A DNA stretch of 64,000 nucleotides from Streptomyces sp. NBC_00704 (GCF_036226605.1 NZ_CP109000.1:3778501-3842500), one strand, 5' to 3'; counted from the stretch's first letter, positions 1 to 8,901 are shown. Notes: a model not told the origin generated them from the sequence alone. Made by a program: numbers and translations.

Positions 1-70
1 GCCCCCGGACCCGCCGGGCCCGCCGCCCCCGGGCCCGCCCGGCCGCCGGCGTGACGCCCGGCTGAGCGGT

Positions 71-712
71 CTACGAGCGGACGTTCCACTCGACGCAGGT
101 CCTGCCGGAGGCGTGCTCGAAGGTGACCGGCCAGTAGTACAGGAACGGGCCGCCCGTCTCCAGAGCGTCCGTCACGGCGCCGACGAACTCCGTCAGGCTC
201 ACGCCCCAGAGGGTGCCCTCCAGATCGCCGGAGCCGATGCCCATCTCGTACACGTGCCCGTACGTGGGCCCCGGCCGGTGGTCGACGAACGCGACCCCTC
301 CGTCGTTGGGGAGCGCGAACGGCACGCAGAGCCCCAGATGACCGGCGAGGTCCTCCTCGTCCCACAGATCGGCCTCGTCGTTGTCCTCGCCGACGTCCAC
401 GAGGATCTCGTGCATCGACGCGATCTCCGCCGTCGAGGCGAGCCGGTGGCCCAGCGGCAGGATGTTCCCGGCCGGGAAGACGCCCTGCTCGGACCCCCTG
501 TTCCATTCGGGCTCGACCACACCGCTGCGCCGCTCCAGCAGCCGTCTCAGCTCGGGATGCAGGGCGAAGCCCAGCCGCCGCTCCAGCTCGGCGAGTTCGG
601 CGGACGTCGCCGGCGGACGGAGTGCGGCGTGATCCGCCGGCGACCGGGCGGCCAGCCACGACTCGAACCGGTCCCATGCCTGATCGAACAGGGCGAGGTC
701 TATCGATGTCAT
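71..712 (-). CDS. SMI1/KNR4-family protein
   Basis: A 213-residue protein with the SMI1/KNR4 fold pattern: a conserved helix with LxxLExxLGFxLHPELRRLL near residues 35-55, then GNILPLGHRL and a C-terminal acidic region. In bacteria this superfamily includes immunity proteins against polymorphic toxins as well as housekeeping proteins. No toxin is visible beside it, so immunity is not supported here. The ATG at 712 was chosen over upstream in-frame codons because it overlaps the stop of the preceding HAD gene in an ATGA arrangement, implying translational coupling. The protein is probably cytoplasmic; I see no signal peptide or membrane segment. Exact role unknown. Confidence 0.8.
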   Translation of the reverse strand: MTSIDLALFDQAWDRFESWLAARSPADHAALRPPATSAELAELERRLGFALHPELRRLLERRSGVVEPEWNRGSEQGVFPAGNILPLGHRLASTAEIASMHEILVDVGEDNDEADLWDEEDLAGHLGLCVPFALPNDGGVAFVDHRPGPTYGHVYEMGIGSGDLEGTLWGVSLTEFVGAVTDALETGGPFLYYWPVTFEHASGRTCVEWNVRS

Positions 713-1356
713 GGCGAGAACATAGACGCCGGGTCCGACAGGGGCGGCCGCCCGGCCGGGCCCGCGATCCACTCCGCCACCGCCGCGAGGTCGGCGGCGC
801 GCAGGGCGTGGGCGGGGTGGACCCGGTACAGGAGCGCCGGAGCGGGGTGACGGGCGGCCACCCACGCGCGGTCGGCGTCGGTGATCTCGTCGTCGAGCCA
901 GACGAAGGGCCTGCCCGCCGCCAGGGACACCAGAGGCCGCGTCTTCCAGTGGACGCCGTCGGCCGCCTGTCGTCCGCGTTCGTCGCCGGCCGACGATCCG
1001 GCCGACGGTTCGGCCGGTGGTTCGACCCGTGGTTCGACCGGTGGTTCGGCCGGTGGTTCGGCCGGTGGTTCGACCGACGATCCGGCCGGTGGTTCAGTCG
1101 GTGGCGTGGCCTCGTCCGGCCAGGCGACCACCGGCAGTACCGGGAGCCCGAGCCGGGGCGCCAGGAGCGTGTTCGCGTCGTCCCCCCAGGTCGTGGCCCA
1201 GGTCAGCTCGCAGCCCAGCGCGAGCAGCCGGGGGCCGAGGGACGGGTCGAGGCGGGACAGGAGGGGGTGTGCGGGCGAGGGCGGTCCGTACTCGGGGTGC
1301 GGGGCCGTGCCCCCGAACGGGATCAGCGTCCCGTCGACGTCGAGGAAGAGAAGCAT
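709..1356 (-). CDS. HAD-like hydrolase with EPPx repeat insert
   Basis: A 215-residue HAD-superfamily protein opening with the motif I block LLFLDVDGTLIPFGG, followed by ELTWATTWGDDAN (motif II region) and a late WLDDEITDADRAW segment (motif IV). It probably acts as a small cytosolic phosphatase of unknown substrate. Between the cap region and motif IV sits an insertion of EPPA/EPPV/EPRV tetrapeptides, about residues 85-125, encoded by a 12-bp tandem repeat. It is co-transcribed with the SMI1/KNR4 gene, whose ATG overlaps its TGA. The short spacing from helD leaves its own promoter uncertain. Confidence 0.8.
   Translation of the reverse strand: MLLFLDVDGTLIPFGGTAPHPEYGPPSPAHPLLSRLDPSLGPRLLALGCELTWATTWGDDANTLLAPRLGLPVLPVVAWPDEATPPTEPPAGSSVEPPAEPPAEPPVEPRVEPPAEPSAGSSAGDERGRQAADGVHWKTRPLVSLAAGRPFVWLDDEITDADRAWVAARHPAPALLYRVHPAHALRAADLAAVAEWIAGPAGRPPLSDPASMFSP
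991..1104 (-). repeat. 12-bp coding minisatellite (EPPx repeats)
   Basis: Tandem copies of a unit close to GGTTCGGCCGGT on the plus strand, encoding E-P-P-A/V on the minus strand. The 12-bp period keeps the frame, so copy number can change without breaking the HAD gene. Confidence 0.8.
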
Positions 1357-1433
1357 CACCGCCCAGCATGCCCCGCGCCCCGCCACCCGTCCGGCGTAAC
1401 CCCGAAGAGCCACGCGGAGCGAACCACAAGGGC

Positions 1434-3599
1434 TCACTGCTCCCAGGGCAGGGGCCGTTCGTGGACGATCTCCAGGCGGGTCACCGCGCGGGTGAGCACC
1501 ACGTAGAGGCGGTTCAGGCCGCGCTGCTCGGCCTCCGCGACCGCCGCAGGTTCCACGGCGACGACATGGTCGTACTCCAGGCCCTTGGCGAGGGTCGCCG
1601 GGACGACCGTCACGCGGGCGGCGGGGTCGTCCGGGCCGCAGGACGGCAGGCCGGCCGCCGTGAGCGCCTCGCGGACCGCGCCCGCCTGCGGGTCCGCCGC
1701 GATGACGCCGACCGAGCCCTCGTGGGCGAGCGCGTCGCGCACGGCGGCGACGACCGCGCCGGACAGGTCGCCGTGCGCCCGCCGGACGCGCAGCTCCCCG
1801 TCCCGGCGCAGCGAGCCGGCCCGCGGCACGTCGACGTCGAGGCGGTCCAGGACCCGTCCCGCGAGGGCGAGCACGGCGGCCGGAACGCGAAAGCCCATGG
1901 TCAGCGGGACGATCGTGGCGTCCGGCTTGCCCAGGTGGGTCAGCTGCACCCGCCATGAGGACGCCGCCCACGAGGTGGTGCCCTGCGCCAGGTCGCCGAG
2001 GACGGTGAGCGAGCCGAAGCGCACCCGGCGGGCGACGGCGCGGCACTCCATCGGCGAGAGGTCCTGGGCCTCGTCGACGACGACATGCCCGTATCCGCGG
2101 GGGTGCGCCAGGAGGCCGGCCACCTCGTCGAGCAGGACGAGGTCGGCCGCCGACCAACGCGCCGACTTCGGCGAGCGCGGCGGGCGCGGCCAGAGCAGGG
2201 CGCGCTGCTCGTCCGGGTCCAGGAGGCCTTCCGCGGCCCGGGCCAGCGCCTCGGCGTCCGTGAGGAGTCCGGCGACGACCTCCTCGGGGCGCAGCTTCGG
2301 CCACACCGCTTCCACGCACGCGCTCACGGGCCGCGCCCGCTCGACCCGGCGGGTCCAGGCGGCCGGGCGCGGCCCGCTCCGGCGTTCGGCCAGCTCCTGG
2401 ATCCGGCGGACGATCCGGCTGCGCACCCGTTCGCGCCCGGTCTCGTACGGGGGCGCCTCGGCGAGCACGTCCGTGACGATCGCCGCCAGCGCGCGGCTCC
2501 CGACGCGCCAGCGGTAGGAGCCCTCCGGGACGAAGAGGTCCTCGGCCCGCCCGGCCGTCACCCGCCCGTACACCGCGCGGCGCAGCACCTCGGCCATGCG
2601 CGCGTCGTGCTTGACGGCGGCGGTGCGGTCGGGGTCGGTTCCGGTCGCCCGGTGGCGGCCGATCTCGTCGTGGAGGGTGGACTGCCGTACGCCGGTCTCG
2701 CCGAGGGCGGGCAGCACCTCCGCGATGTAGGAGAGGAAGGCGCGGTTGGGGCCGAGGATCAGCAGTCCGCCGCGCTGGACGCGCCGCGGGTGGGTGTAGA
2801 GCAGGTAGGCGGCCCGGTGCAGGCCGACCGCGGTCTTGCCGGTGCCGGGAGCGCCCTGTACGCACACCGACTCGGCGAGGCCGCCGCGTACGAGGTCGTC
2901 CTGCTCGGGCTGGATGGTCGCGGCGATGTCCCGCATGGGGCCGACGCGCGGCCGTTCGATCTCGCGGGCGACGATGCCGCCGTCCCCCGCCGGGAGCCCG
3001 CCCCCGGGCCCGACGGCCCCGGCCCCGCGCTCTCCCTCGCCTCCGTCCGGGTGTGTGGACGCGCCGGCGTCGAGGTGCTCGTCCTCCAGGCCGGTCAGGT
3101 CGGCGGAGTCGCCCCGGCTGCCGGGGGCCCAGCCGAACCGGCGGCGGACGGCGACGCCCTGCGGGTCGCGGGCGCTCGCCTGGTAGAAGGCGCGGGAGAC
3201 GGGCGCGCGCCAGTCGACGACGAGGGGCGGGGCGGCCGGGTGCTCGCTGATGCGCAGCCGGCCGATGTGCTGGGCCAGTCCCTCGTGCTCGCCGCCGGTG
3301 CCGTGCGCGAAGTCGAGCCGGCCGAAGAACAGGGGGCCCTCGGGCAGTTCGTGCAGGGCCTTGGCGTTGCTGCGCAGTTGGTAGCCGAGGACTTCGGCGT
3401 CCGCCCCGGAGGCCGACACGTCCTCGCCGGTGACGACCTGGAGGTCGGCGCCCTCCACCATGGCGGTGAACGCGGCCCGGCAGGCGTCGTGGTGGGCGCG
3501 TTCGAGCAGCAGGGCCGCGTCGAGGCCGTGCGGGGCAGGGGCCGCCTGACGCGGGTCGGGGCCGGTGGCGTGCTGAGGGGCTGGCTCGGGTGCCGTCAT
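1434..3599 (-). CDS. helD: HelD-like UvrD/Rep-family ATPase
   Basis: A 721-residue superfamily 1 helicase-like ATPase of the HelD type. HelD proteins bind core RNA polymerase and use ATP to release stalled or nucleic-acid-bound enzyme. Visible features are an N-terminal coiled-coil-like region (about 25-110), Walker A GAPGTGKTA near residue 250, Walker B VVVDEAQDLSP near 508, LGDLAQGT, and the C-terminal motif LNRLYVVLTRAV. Length fits HelD (about 720-780 aa). The ATG at 3599 was preferred over an upstream TTG because the protein starts immediately before its conserved region and a dyad at 3609-3627 lies just upstream. A TetR gene lies upstream on the same strand. Confidence 0.88.
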   Translation of the reverse strand: MTAPEPAPQHATGPDPRQAAPAPHGLDAALLLERAHHDACRAAFTAMVEGADLQVVTGEDVSASGADAEVLGYQLRSNAKALHELPEGPLFFGRLDFAHGTGGEHEGLAQHIGRLRISEHPAAPPLVVDWRAPVSRAFYQASARDPQGVAVRRRFGWAPGSRGDSADLTGLEDEHLDAGASTHPDGGEGERGAGAVGPGGGLPAGDGGIVAREIERPRVGPMRDIAATIQPEQDDLVRGGLAESVCVQGAPGTGKTAVGLHRAAYLLYTHPRRVQRGGLLILGPNRAFLSYIAEVLPALGETGVRQSTLHDEIGRHRATGTDPDRTAAVKHDARMAEVLRRAVYGRVTAGRAEDLFVPEGSYRWRVGSRALAAIVTDVLAEAPPYETGRERVRSRIVRRIQELAERRSGPRPAAWTRRVERARPVSACVEAVWPKLRPEEVVAGLLTDAEALARAAEGLLDPDEQRALLWPRPPRSPKSARWSAADLVLLDEVAGLLAHPRGYGHVVVDEAQDLSPMECRAVARRVRFGSLTVLGDLAQGTTSWAASSWRVQLTHLGKPDATIVPLTMGFRVPAAVLALAGRVLDRLDVDVPRAGSLRRDGELRVRRAHGDLSGAVVAAVRDALAHEGSVGVIAADPQAGAVREALTAAGLPSCGPDDPAARVTVVPATLAKGLEYDHVVAVEPAAVAEAEQRGLNRLYVVLTRAVTRLEIVHERPLPWEQ

Positions 3600-3608
3600 A
3601 CCGACCAG

Positions 3609-3627
3609 GGTACTGAATAGCGTTACC
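3609..3627. promoter_or_regulatory. Candidate operator upstream of helD
   Basis: The imperfect dyad GGTACTGAATAGCGTTACC (GGTA/TACC outer arms, inner G/C pair) ends 9 bases before the helD ATG, in a conspicuously AT-rich patch. An 8-bp direct repeat TTACCGAG follows at 3623-3630 and 3640-3647. The size and outer arms resemble TetR-family operators, and a TetR gene lies upstream, but binding is only inferred. Confidence 0.4.
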
Positions 3628-3718
3628 GAGTTACATTTTTTACCGAGGATGGGCGGTCCCCCCGCGCAGGACCCGGCCGGGGCGCCGCAGAGCACGGCCG
3701 GATTCCGTCACCGCAGGC

Positions 3719-3788
3719 TCCGCCGAGTTCCGCCGGGCTCCGCCGGGACTCCGCAGGCTCCGCCGGACTCCGCCGGGCTCCGCCGGGC
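3719..3788. repeat. 10-bp tandem repeat CTCCGCCGGG
   Basis: About seven degenerate copies of CTCCGCCGGG lie between the TetR stop and helD. There is no reading frame of interest here; it may be an expanded minisatellite or part of a termination region. Confidence 0.7.
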
Positions 3789-3821
3789 CGATCACGTCGG
3801 AGGGCGCGGGACCTGCCGGAC

Positions 3822-4451
3822 TCAGACCAGCCCCGGCAGTCCCGCGCCCAGCACGTCGAAGGCCCGCTCCGCCGCGGCCACCGCGTCCGCCCGCACGTCC
3901 GCAGGGCGCTCCCCGGCCGCCACCCGCCGCCAGTTCTCCTCGGCGAGGATCCGCCGTACGGCGACGATCTGGCCGGACGCCAGCCGGGCTTCGAGGGCGG
4001 TGGGCAGGTCGGCGGCGAGGGCCTCGGCGAGGGCGGCCTCCGAGCGTTCCAGGTAGCCGTACAGCCGGGCGACCAGCGAAGGGGTGCCGTAGAGGAGGTC
4101 GTAGAAGGCCCGCACCTGGGGGTGGTCGTTGAGGCCCGTGACGGGGTCCTCCGCCGCCAGTCCGGCCAGGAAGTGCCGGCGCAGGGCGGCCAGCGGCGCG
4201 ACGCCCTCGGCCCGCCCGGCGACGACGACGCGGGCCGACTCCTGCTCGTGGTCGGCGATCTGGTGCAGCACCAGGTCCTCCTTCGCCGGGAAGTAGCGGA
4301 AGAGGGTCGGCTTGGAGATGTCCGCCGCCGCGGCGATCTCGGCGACGGACACCGCGTCGAAGCCGCGCTCCAGGAACAGCCGGACGGCGACCGCCGACAC
4401 GTCCTGGTACATCCGCTGCCTCTTGCGCTCACGCAGCCCGCTCTCACTCAT
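3822..4451 (-). CDS. TetR-family transcriptional regulator
   Basis: A 209-residue TetR regulator. The N-terminal helix-turn-helix (about residues 15-62) contains AVRLFLERGFDAVSVAEIAAAADISKPTLFRYFPAKEDLV, a textbook TetR DNA-binding domain; the rest is an all-helical ligand domain without an identifiable ligand. The ATG at 4451 is supported by a TAGGCT hexamer at 4458-4463 ending six bases upstream, the spacing of a leaderless promoter. helD follows on the same strand after 222 bp, so this regulator may control helD and itself through the dyad at 3609-3627. That regulatory link is inference. Confidence 0.9.
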   Translation of the reverse strand: MSESGLRERKRQRMYQDVSAVAVRLFLERGFDAVSVAEIAAAADISKPTLFRYFPAKEDLVLHQIADHEQESARVVVAGRAEGVAPLAALRRHFLAGLAAEDPVTGLNDHPQVRAFYDLLYGTPSLVARLYGYLERSEAALAEALAADLPTALEARLASGQIVAVRRILAEENWRRVAAGERPADVRADAVAAAERAFDVLGAGLPGLV

Positions 4452-4457
4452 GGGCCG

Positions 4458-4463
4458 AGCCTA
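4458..4463 (-). promoter_or_regulatory. -10 element TAGGCT, leaderless TetR gene
   Basis: TAGGCT on the minus strand, six bases before the ATG at 4451; the TANNNT-N6 geometry predicts transcription starting at or beside the start codon. Confidence 0.5.
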
Positions 4464-4728
4464 CGGCGGCGCCCACCCGCGAAGTCGGCGCGACCGGCGC
4501 ACCTGCCTGCGCAGGAGCGGCGCGACGGGGGTCATGGGCGCGGGCTGGAGCCGTGCGCGCGGGCTGGGGCCAGCACAGGCGACGCTGTTGACGGCCGGCG
4601 GCGACGGCCTTGACGGGCGGGCCCACCGGAGTCCGAGCGCCCCGGGCCACGCCCGGCCCGGACCGGACCACGCCCGGCCCGGACGGAGCACACGCCAGGC
4701 CAGTCCGGCCCGGGCCGGCCGTCCGGAT

Positions 4729-6918
4729 CTACGCCAGCGCTCGGGCGAGGTACGGGTTCGCCGTCGCGGGGACGGTGAGGCCGAGGGAGGCGGTGGCCGC
4801 CGCGAGGGTGTCGGCGTAGGAGTTGACGGCCCGGCGGACGTTGGGGGCGTCCAGGCTGGACCTGGTCGCCAGGCGGTCGAGGTCGATGTACGCGGAGCGG
4901 ACGATCTCGAGCCGCCGGTAGACGACCCAGTCCTTCCCCCAGTCCCGGGTGTACCGGGGGTCGAGCCCGCGCTGCCACCGCAGGAACATCCGTTCCCTGA
5001 TCTCCGGCCTCGTCGGCGTCAGATGCATGTGCCGGACCAGGTCGTACAGCGGGTCGCCGACCAGGGCCATCTCCCAGTCGATGATCGTCAGGGCCAGGGC
5101 GTCGTCGCGGCGCACCAGGTTCCACGGGTTGAGGTCGCCGTGCAGGAGAGCCGGCGCCCGGCGGCTCACCCGGTGCCCCGAGAGGATCTCGCGCAGGCGC
5201 CGTTCGTCGGGAAGGCCCAGGGTGCGCGCCAGTTGGAGCGACCTCTTGGGCAGGTCCCGGACCAGCCCGACCAGCTGTTCCTTCAGCCACTCGGAGAAGT
5301 CGACGTGTCCGGCCTGGGGATCGATCGACGCGTGGTCCACCCGGGTCAGTTCGCACAGCTGGTCGACGAGCGCGTCCGCCTCGTGCGGCAGCAGGCCGTT
5401 CACCGGATGGACGGGCGGCCGGTCGATGTCGGCGCCCTCGTAGGTGTGGACGCTGAGCTGGTCGTCCGGGTAGCTCACGCCGAGCGCGAGGACCTCGGGG
5501 GCCGCCACCCGGACGCGTGACTCCTGGATCGCCTGGAGGACGGCGTGCTCGCTCAGGTACCTCGGCTCCCGGCGGGACACGTCGGGCAGTCGGCGCCGCA
5601 CGACCACGGCGGTGCGCGTGCCTTGCACCCAGACCACGGAGTTCAGGTGGGCGGTGCCCTTGAAGACCCGGTGCGCGGGAGCGGCGCCCTCCGCGAGGAG
5701 GGCCTCCCGCACGGCGGAGGACGGGAAGCGGGGGTTCTCGGGCAGCCGCGGATCCGGCTCCCAGCGGAAGGCCTTCGTGATCCAGCCGCGGCCCTTCACC
5801 ACGCGGTCGCCGCGCGACGCCAGCCACCGGAACAGGGCGCGCCCGATCTCGTCGTCCGCGGGGACGTTCCTCAGCCGCAGGGGCTCCGCCGCCTGGCGCA
5901 GCGCCCGGCCCACCTCCGCCGTCGCCTCGTCGAGGCACTTCTGGGTGAACGACTCCTGAAGGGACCGCGCGGCCCGCATCACGTCGGCGTAGAGGGACTG
6001 CGCCCGCTCGAAGCCGAGGTAGTGCGGGAGGTCTTTGACGAGGCCCTTCGTCGCGCCGGGCCGGCAGTCGCGCATGGCCTGCGCCCACGCGTCGATCACC
6101 TCGTCCCACTGGCTGTCCGGGTAGCGCATGCGCACCAGGTGGGTGGCGAGGTCGTGGAGGGGGTCGCCGTAGGTCGCCAGTTCCCAGTCGACGCAGACGA
6201 GCGGCGGGTCGCCGTCGTAGGAGACGATCAGGTTGTCCCGGTGCAAATCCGCGTGGAGCAGGCTGAAGGGCCGCCGGGTCATCGCCGGCACCCGCTCGGC
6301 CAGTTCGAGCAGGGCGTCGCCGGAGACGCCGAGGGCCTTGAACAGGCCGCCGTATTCGGGCCAGTTGGGTTTGCGGATCTGTTCGTCGGCGCAGTGGGCC
6401 AGGGCCTTCAGGAAGCCCTGGCTGTCGCTGTGGTTGGCGGGCCAGGAAGCCGGCAGGGGCGGCAGCGCCGCCCGGCGCACCCGCGTCATCTGCGCCAGCA
6501 GTCCCGCGAGCGCCTTCACGACCAGCGTGTCGACAGGCTTACCGTTTCCGCAGATGGTGGAGAGCGGCACGCCTTCCACATAGCTGTGGACGGAGTAGTC
6601 CGGCGTCCTGACCAGGCACGCGGGCGCGTGCGGCAGCACGCCCTGGAGGGCGTCGAGGATCGCCGCCTCGTTCTGCCAGGTCCTGATCACCACGGGCAGC
6701 GCGTCCCGGCGGCGCACCCGCACCGTGACGGGCGTGCCGGGCTCGCGGCGCAGCCGCCGCGCCACCTCGCCCGTCAGCGGCAGGACGAAGTTGCGGTTGT
6801 GGTGGCCGCTGTACGCCTGCGTGGACTCCGCGGCCCGTACGAAGGCCCGCAGGACGTCCGACGTGTCCTGGGCGGCTCGTTCCCCGAGGTGACGTGGGGG
6901 AACAAGGTGGTCGACCAC
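4729..6918 (-). CDS. Tandem APH-fold phosphotransferase (two kinase domains)
   Basis: A 729-residue protein built from two aminoglycoside-phosphotransferase (APH)-type kinase domains in tandem. Domain 1 has the catalytic loop LLHADLHRDNLIV near residue 218 and the metal loop VDWELATYGDPLHDL near 241. Domain 2 has LLHGDLNPWNLV near 589 and IIDWEMALVGDPLYDL near 613. Both keep the HxDxxxxN and DWE motifs, so both look catalytically competent. Substrate unknown; APH-fold enzymes phosphorylate small molecules or proteins. The GTG at 6918 is preferred because GGAG lies 8 bases upstream; a TTG at 6957 is also in frame. It lies downstream of devA-devB on the same strand, which hints at a development-linked role. 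Confidence 0.8.
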   Translation of the reverse strand: MVDHLVPPRHLGERAAQDTSDVLRAFVRAAESTQAYSGHHNRNFVLPLTGEVARRLRREPGTPVTVRVRRRDALPVVIRTWQNEAAILDALQGVLPHAPACLVRTPDYSVHSYVEGVPLSTICGNGKPVDTLVVKALAGLLAQMTRVRRAALPPLPASWPANHSDSQGFLKALAHCADEQIRKPNWPEYGGLFKALGVSGDALLELAERVPAMTRRPFSLLHADLHRDNLIVSYDGDPPLVCVDWELATYGDPLHDLATHLVRMRYPDSQWDEVIDAWAQAMRDCRPGATKGLVKDLPHYLGFERAQSLYADVMRAARSLQESFTQKCLDEATAEVGRALRQAAEPLRLRNVPADDEIGRALFRWLASRGDRVVKGRGWITKAFRWEPDPRLPENPRFPSSAVREALLAEGAAPAHRVFKGTAHLNSVVWVQGTRTAVVVRRRLPDVSRREPRYLSEHAVLQAIQESRVRVAAPEVLALGVSYPDDQLSVHTYEGADIDRPPVHPVNGLLPHEADALVDQLCELTRVDHASIDPQAGHVDFSEWLKEQLVGLVRDLPKRSLQLARTLGLPDERRLREILSGHRVSRRAPALLHGDLNPWNLVRRDDALALTIIDWEMALVGDPLYDLVRHMHLTPTRPEIRERMFLRWQRGLDPRYTRDWGKDWVVYRRLEIVRSAYIDLDRLATRSSLDAPNVRRAVNSYADTLAAATASLGLTVPATANPYLARALA
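6907..6918. promoter_or_regulatory. 12-bp palindrome at the twin-kinase start
   Basis: GTGGTCGACCAC is a perfect palindrome that coincides with the proposed GTG start codon. It could be an operator or an RNA hairpin masking the start; part of it is constrained by coding, so significance is uncertain. Confidence 0.3.
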
Positions 6919-7264
6919 TGGCCGCTCCGGATACTCGCACTGGGCATGTTGGGGCAAACGGTAAAGGGACCGCGCGACCGGAGCGATGCAAGTGAGCCAA
7001 TGGGTGGTGTGCCACTCATCCGCGTCAGGCCGTCCGAGACCGGCTGGTTCGCCGTCTCATACGTAGGGACGGGAGCGATTGCTCGCGCGATTCGACGCAT
7101 GCTAGCGCAGCCGGAACGGCTGACAGGGCGAGATGGGTGGAGACGGGGTCGAGCCGCGCCTGCCGGGTCCGCGCGAACCCGCCCCCGGCGCCCCCGCCCC
7201 GGCACCCACACCCCCGGAGCCCCCGCCCCCGGCCCTCACACCCCCGGTGTCCCCGTCCCGGCGC
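6919..7264. other. Intergenic region, devB to twin kinase
   Basis: 346 bp. A TACCGT hexamer on the minus strand (about 6958-6963) is a plausible -10 for the kinase gene. About 7185-7260 is a C-rich low-complexity stretch with recurring CACACCCCCGG units. I see no credible gene. Confidence 0.5.
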
Positions 7265-8023
7265 TCACGCCCCCGTGTTCAGTCGTCTGAACGCCTCCAG
7301 GACGGGCTCCAGGGTCGACACCACCCGGGTCGCGCCCGCTCCCCGGAGCAGTTTCTCCTTGCGCTCGTTGCGCGCGTAGCCGAGGAAGGGGACGCCCGCC
7401 TCCTGTGCGGCCAGGAAGTCCGAGGGGGTGTCGCCGATCATCAGGGCGGTGCCGGGGGCCGAACCCGTGGCGCGCAGGGCGAGGTTGAGGCAGTGCGGAT
7501 GCGGTTTGAGGTGGTGCAGTTCCTGGGTGCGGCCGTAGACGTGGGGGGCGAAGCAGGAGGTGAGACCGCGGGTCGCCAGGTAGGTGGTGACGACCTGCGG
7601 GGAGTTGTTCGTGGTGATCGCCAGCCGCAGGTCCAGGGCGGTGAGGGTGCGTATCAGCGGGTCGGCGTACGGGGTGGGCATCGCCGTGGCCGTGGCTCTC
7701 AGCTCCTCCTGGGTGAGACGTTCCTCCAGCTCGGCGACCAGGTCGCTGCCGGGACGGAGACGGTCCACGGCGCGCAGGACGACCTGCGGGTCCAGCGACT
7801 CCCGCTCGCTCTCCGTCAGCAGGTGGTGCAGGCCCCGGCCTTCGAGCCACTCCACCAGTCCGTCGGCAACGCTCTCCGCCGAGTGCCCGGCGAACAGACG
7901 GCAGATCGGTCCGTCGAAGTCCCACAGGACGACGCGCGCGCCCCTGATCGCTTCCCGCAAGTCCGCCGCCTCGGTCTCGGTGTCGGGGGTCGAGTGCTGG
8001 GTCTGCTGCGTTTCAGAAGTCAC
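7265..8023 (-). CDS. devB: HAD-family phosphatase DevB
   Basis: A 252-residue HAD hydrolase: motif I VLWDFDGPICRLF (residues about 29-41), motif II LAITTNNSP, and motif III/IV LKPHPHCLNLAL...LMIGDTPSDFLAAQEAG. A helical cap lies between motifs I and II, as in phosphoglycolate-phosphatase-like enzymes. The GTG start overlaps the devA stop by one base (TAGTG), so translation is coupled to devA. In S. coelicolor the gene after devA is devB, a putative phosphatase required for normal development (established knowledge, from memory). Substrate unknown. The Asp-Phe-Asp nucleophile motif is intact. Confidence 0.85.
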   Translation of the reverse strand: MTSETQQTQHSTPDTETEAADLREAIRGARVVLWDFDGPICRLFAGHSAESVADGLVEWLEGRGLHHLLTESERESLDPQVVLRAVDRLRPGSDLVAELEERLTQEELRATATAMPTPYADPLIRTLTALDLRLAITTNNSPQVVTTYLATRGLTSCFAPHVYGRTQELHHLKPHPHCLNLALRATGSAPGTALMIGDTPSDFLAAQEAGVPFLGYARNERKEKLLRGAGATRVVSTLEPVLEAFRRLNTGA

Positions 8024-8895
8024 TAGGAGAGTGTCAGGTCCGTGGTGATGGTTTCCCAGAGGGCGTCGAACCACTTCTGGGATTCCTCCACGAACGCGGC
8101 GTCGCGCTGACCGGCCGCCTTCTCGAAGGAGAAGAGCAGCGACTCGGTGCCGAGGACGTCGTACATGTCGAGGGTGCCGGTGTCGGTGGACTCCTCGCGC
8201 CGGGTGACCATGTAGTACGCCATCAGCGCCTCCTGGCCGTTGAGGAGGTACAGCTTCACCGGCGGCGTGAACGGCAGCGCGCGGAACGTGATGCTGACGT
8301 CGATGCCGTGCGAGCGCAGCGTCTGGAGGTTGTGGCGCAGGACGTGCCCCTGGGCGTTGCGCATGGCCAGCCAGCGCTGGTGGACGGGGTCGTCGTCGCC
8401 GCGGCCGTCGACCGGGACCGGGAAGGCGAGGCTGATGTCCCGGGACGGCAGAAGGATGCGGACGTCGATGCCGGCGGGCTTCAACTGGCCGCCGTGGATC
8501 AGCCGGAGGGGCTCGCCCAGGGCCGGGATGAGACTCTCGGCGGTGAGGCAGGCGGCGTCGATGCGCACGTGCGGGACGGAGAAGGCCGCGGTCAGGCGGG
8601 GCGCCAGACCGACCATGGTGGGCTGGGGCTCCTCGGGGCCCGTGACCGGCGGCTCCGCGATGCGGGGCGGGCTGCCCTTGCTGACGCCGGCGAGCAGCCC
8701 GTCGTCCTGGAGTGCCCGCAGCGCCTGGCGCACCGCGCCGCGCTCCACGCCGAACTCGTCGGCCAGCTCCGCCTGGGTGGGCAGCCGGTCGCCGGCCCTG
8801 AGATCCCCGACGCGGATCCGCTCGCGCAGGACGTCGGCGATCTCCTGCGGAGAGAGCCTTCTGCCGCCGTTCACTGCCACGTTCTCCTGGGTCAC
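8023..8895 (-). CDS. devA: GntR-family developmental regulator DevA
   Basis: A 290-residue GntR-type regulator. The N-terminal winged helix is clear (IADVLRERIRVGDLRAGDRLP, then LADEFGVERGAVRQALRAL, about residues 15-65). The C-terminal domain (about 90-290) has the pattern IDVRILLPSRDISLAFP...LRHNLQTLRS...PPVKLYLLNGQEALMAYY, which resembles a degenerate phospholipase-D fold rather than the usual UTRA or FCD domain; this is inference. Its paralogue DevE lies upstream. In S. coelicolor DevA (SCO4190) is needed for aerial development (from memory). The GTG at 8895 aligns with the DevE start and follows TAGCGT by six bases, suggesting a leaderless mRNA. Confidence 0.88.
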   Translation of the reverse strand: MTQENVAVNGGRRLSPQEIADVLRERIRVGDLRAGDRLPTQAELADEFGVERGAVRQALRALQDDGLLAGVSKGSPPRIAEPPVTGPEEPQPTMVGLAPRLTAAFSVPHVRIDAACLTAESLIPALGEPLRLIHGGQLKPAGIDVRILLPSRDISLAFPVPVDGRGDDDPVHQRWLAMRNAQGHVLRHNLQTLRSHGIDVSITFRALPFTPPVKLYLLNGQEALMAYYMVTRREESTDTGTLDMYDVLGTESLLFSFEKAAGQRDAAFVEESQKWFDALWETITTDLTLS

Positions 8896-8901
8896 GACCA
8901 A

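Noticed and set aside
71..712. SMI1/KNR4 gene as an immunity gene of a polymorphic toxin system
   Set aside because: No toxin, secretion or recombination-hotspot genes are nearby, and its partner is a HAD hydrolase.
4452..4728. Short frames between the TetR gene and the twin-kinase gene
   Set aside because: Low-complexity Gly/Pro/Arg sequence from CGGCCCGGAC-type repeats; no coding features.
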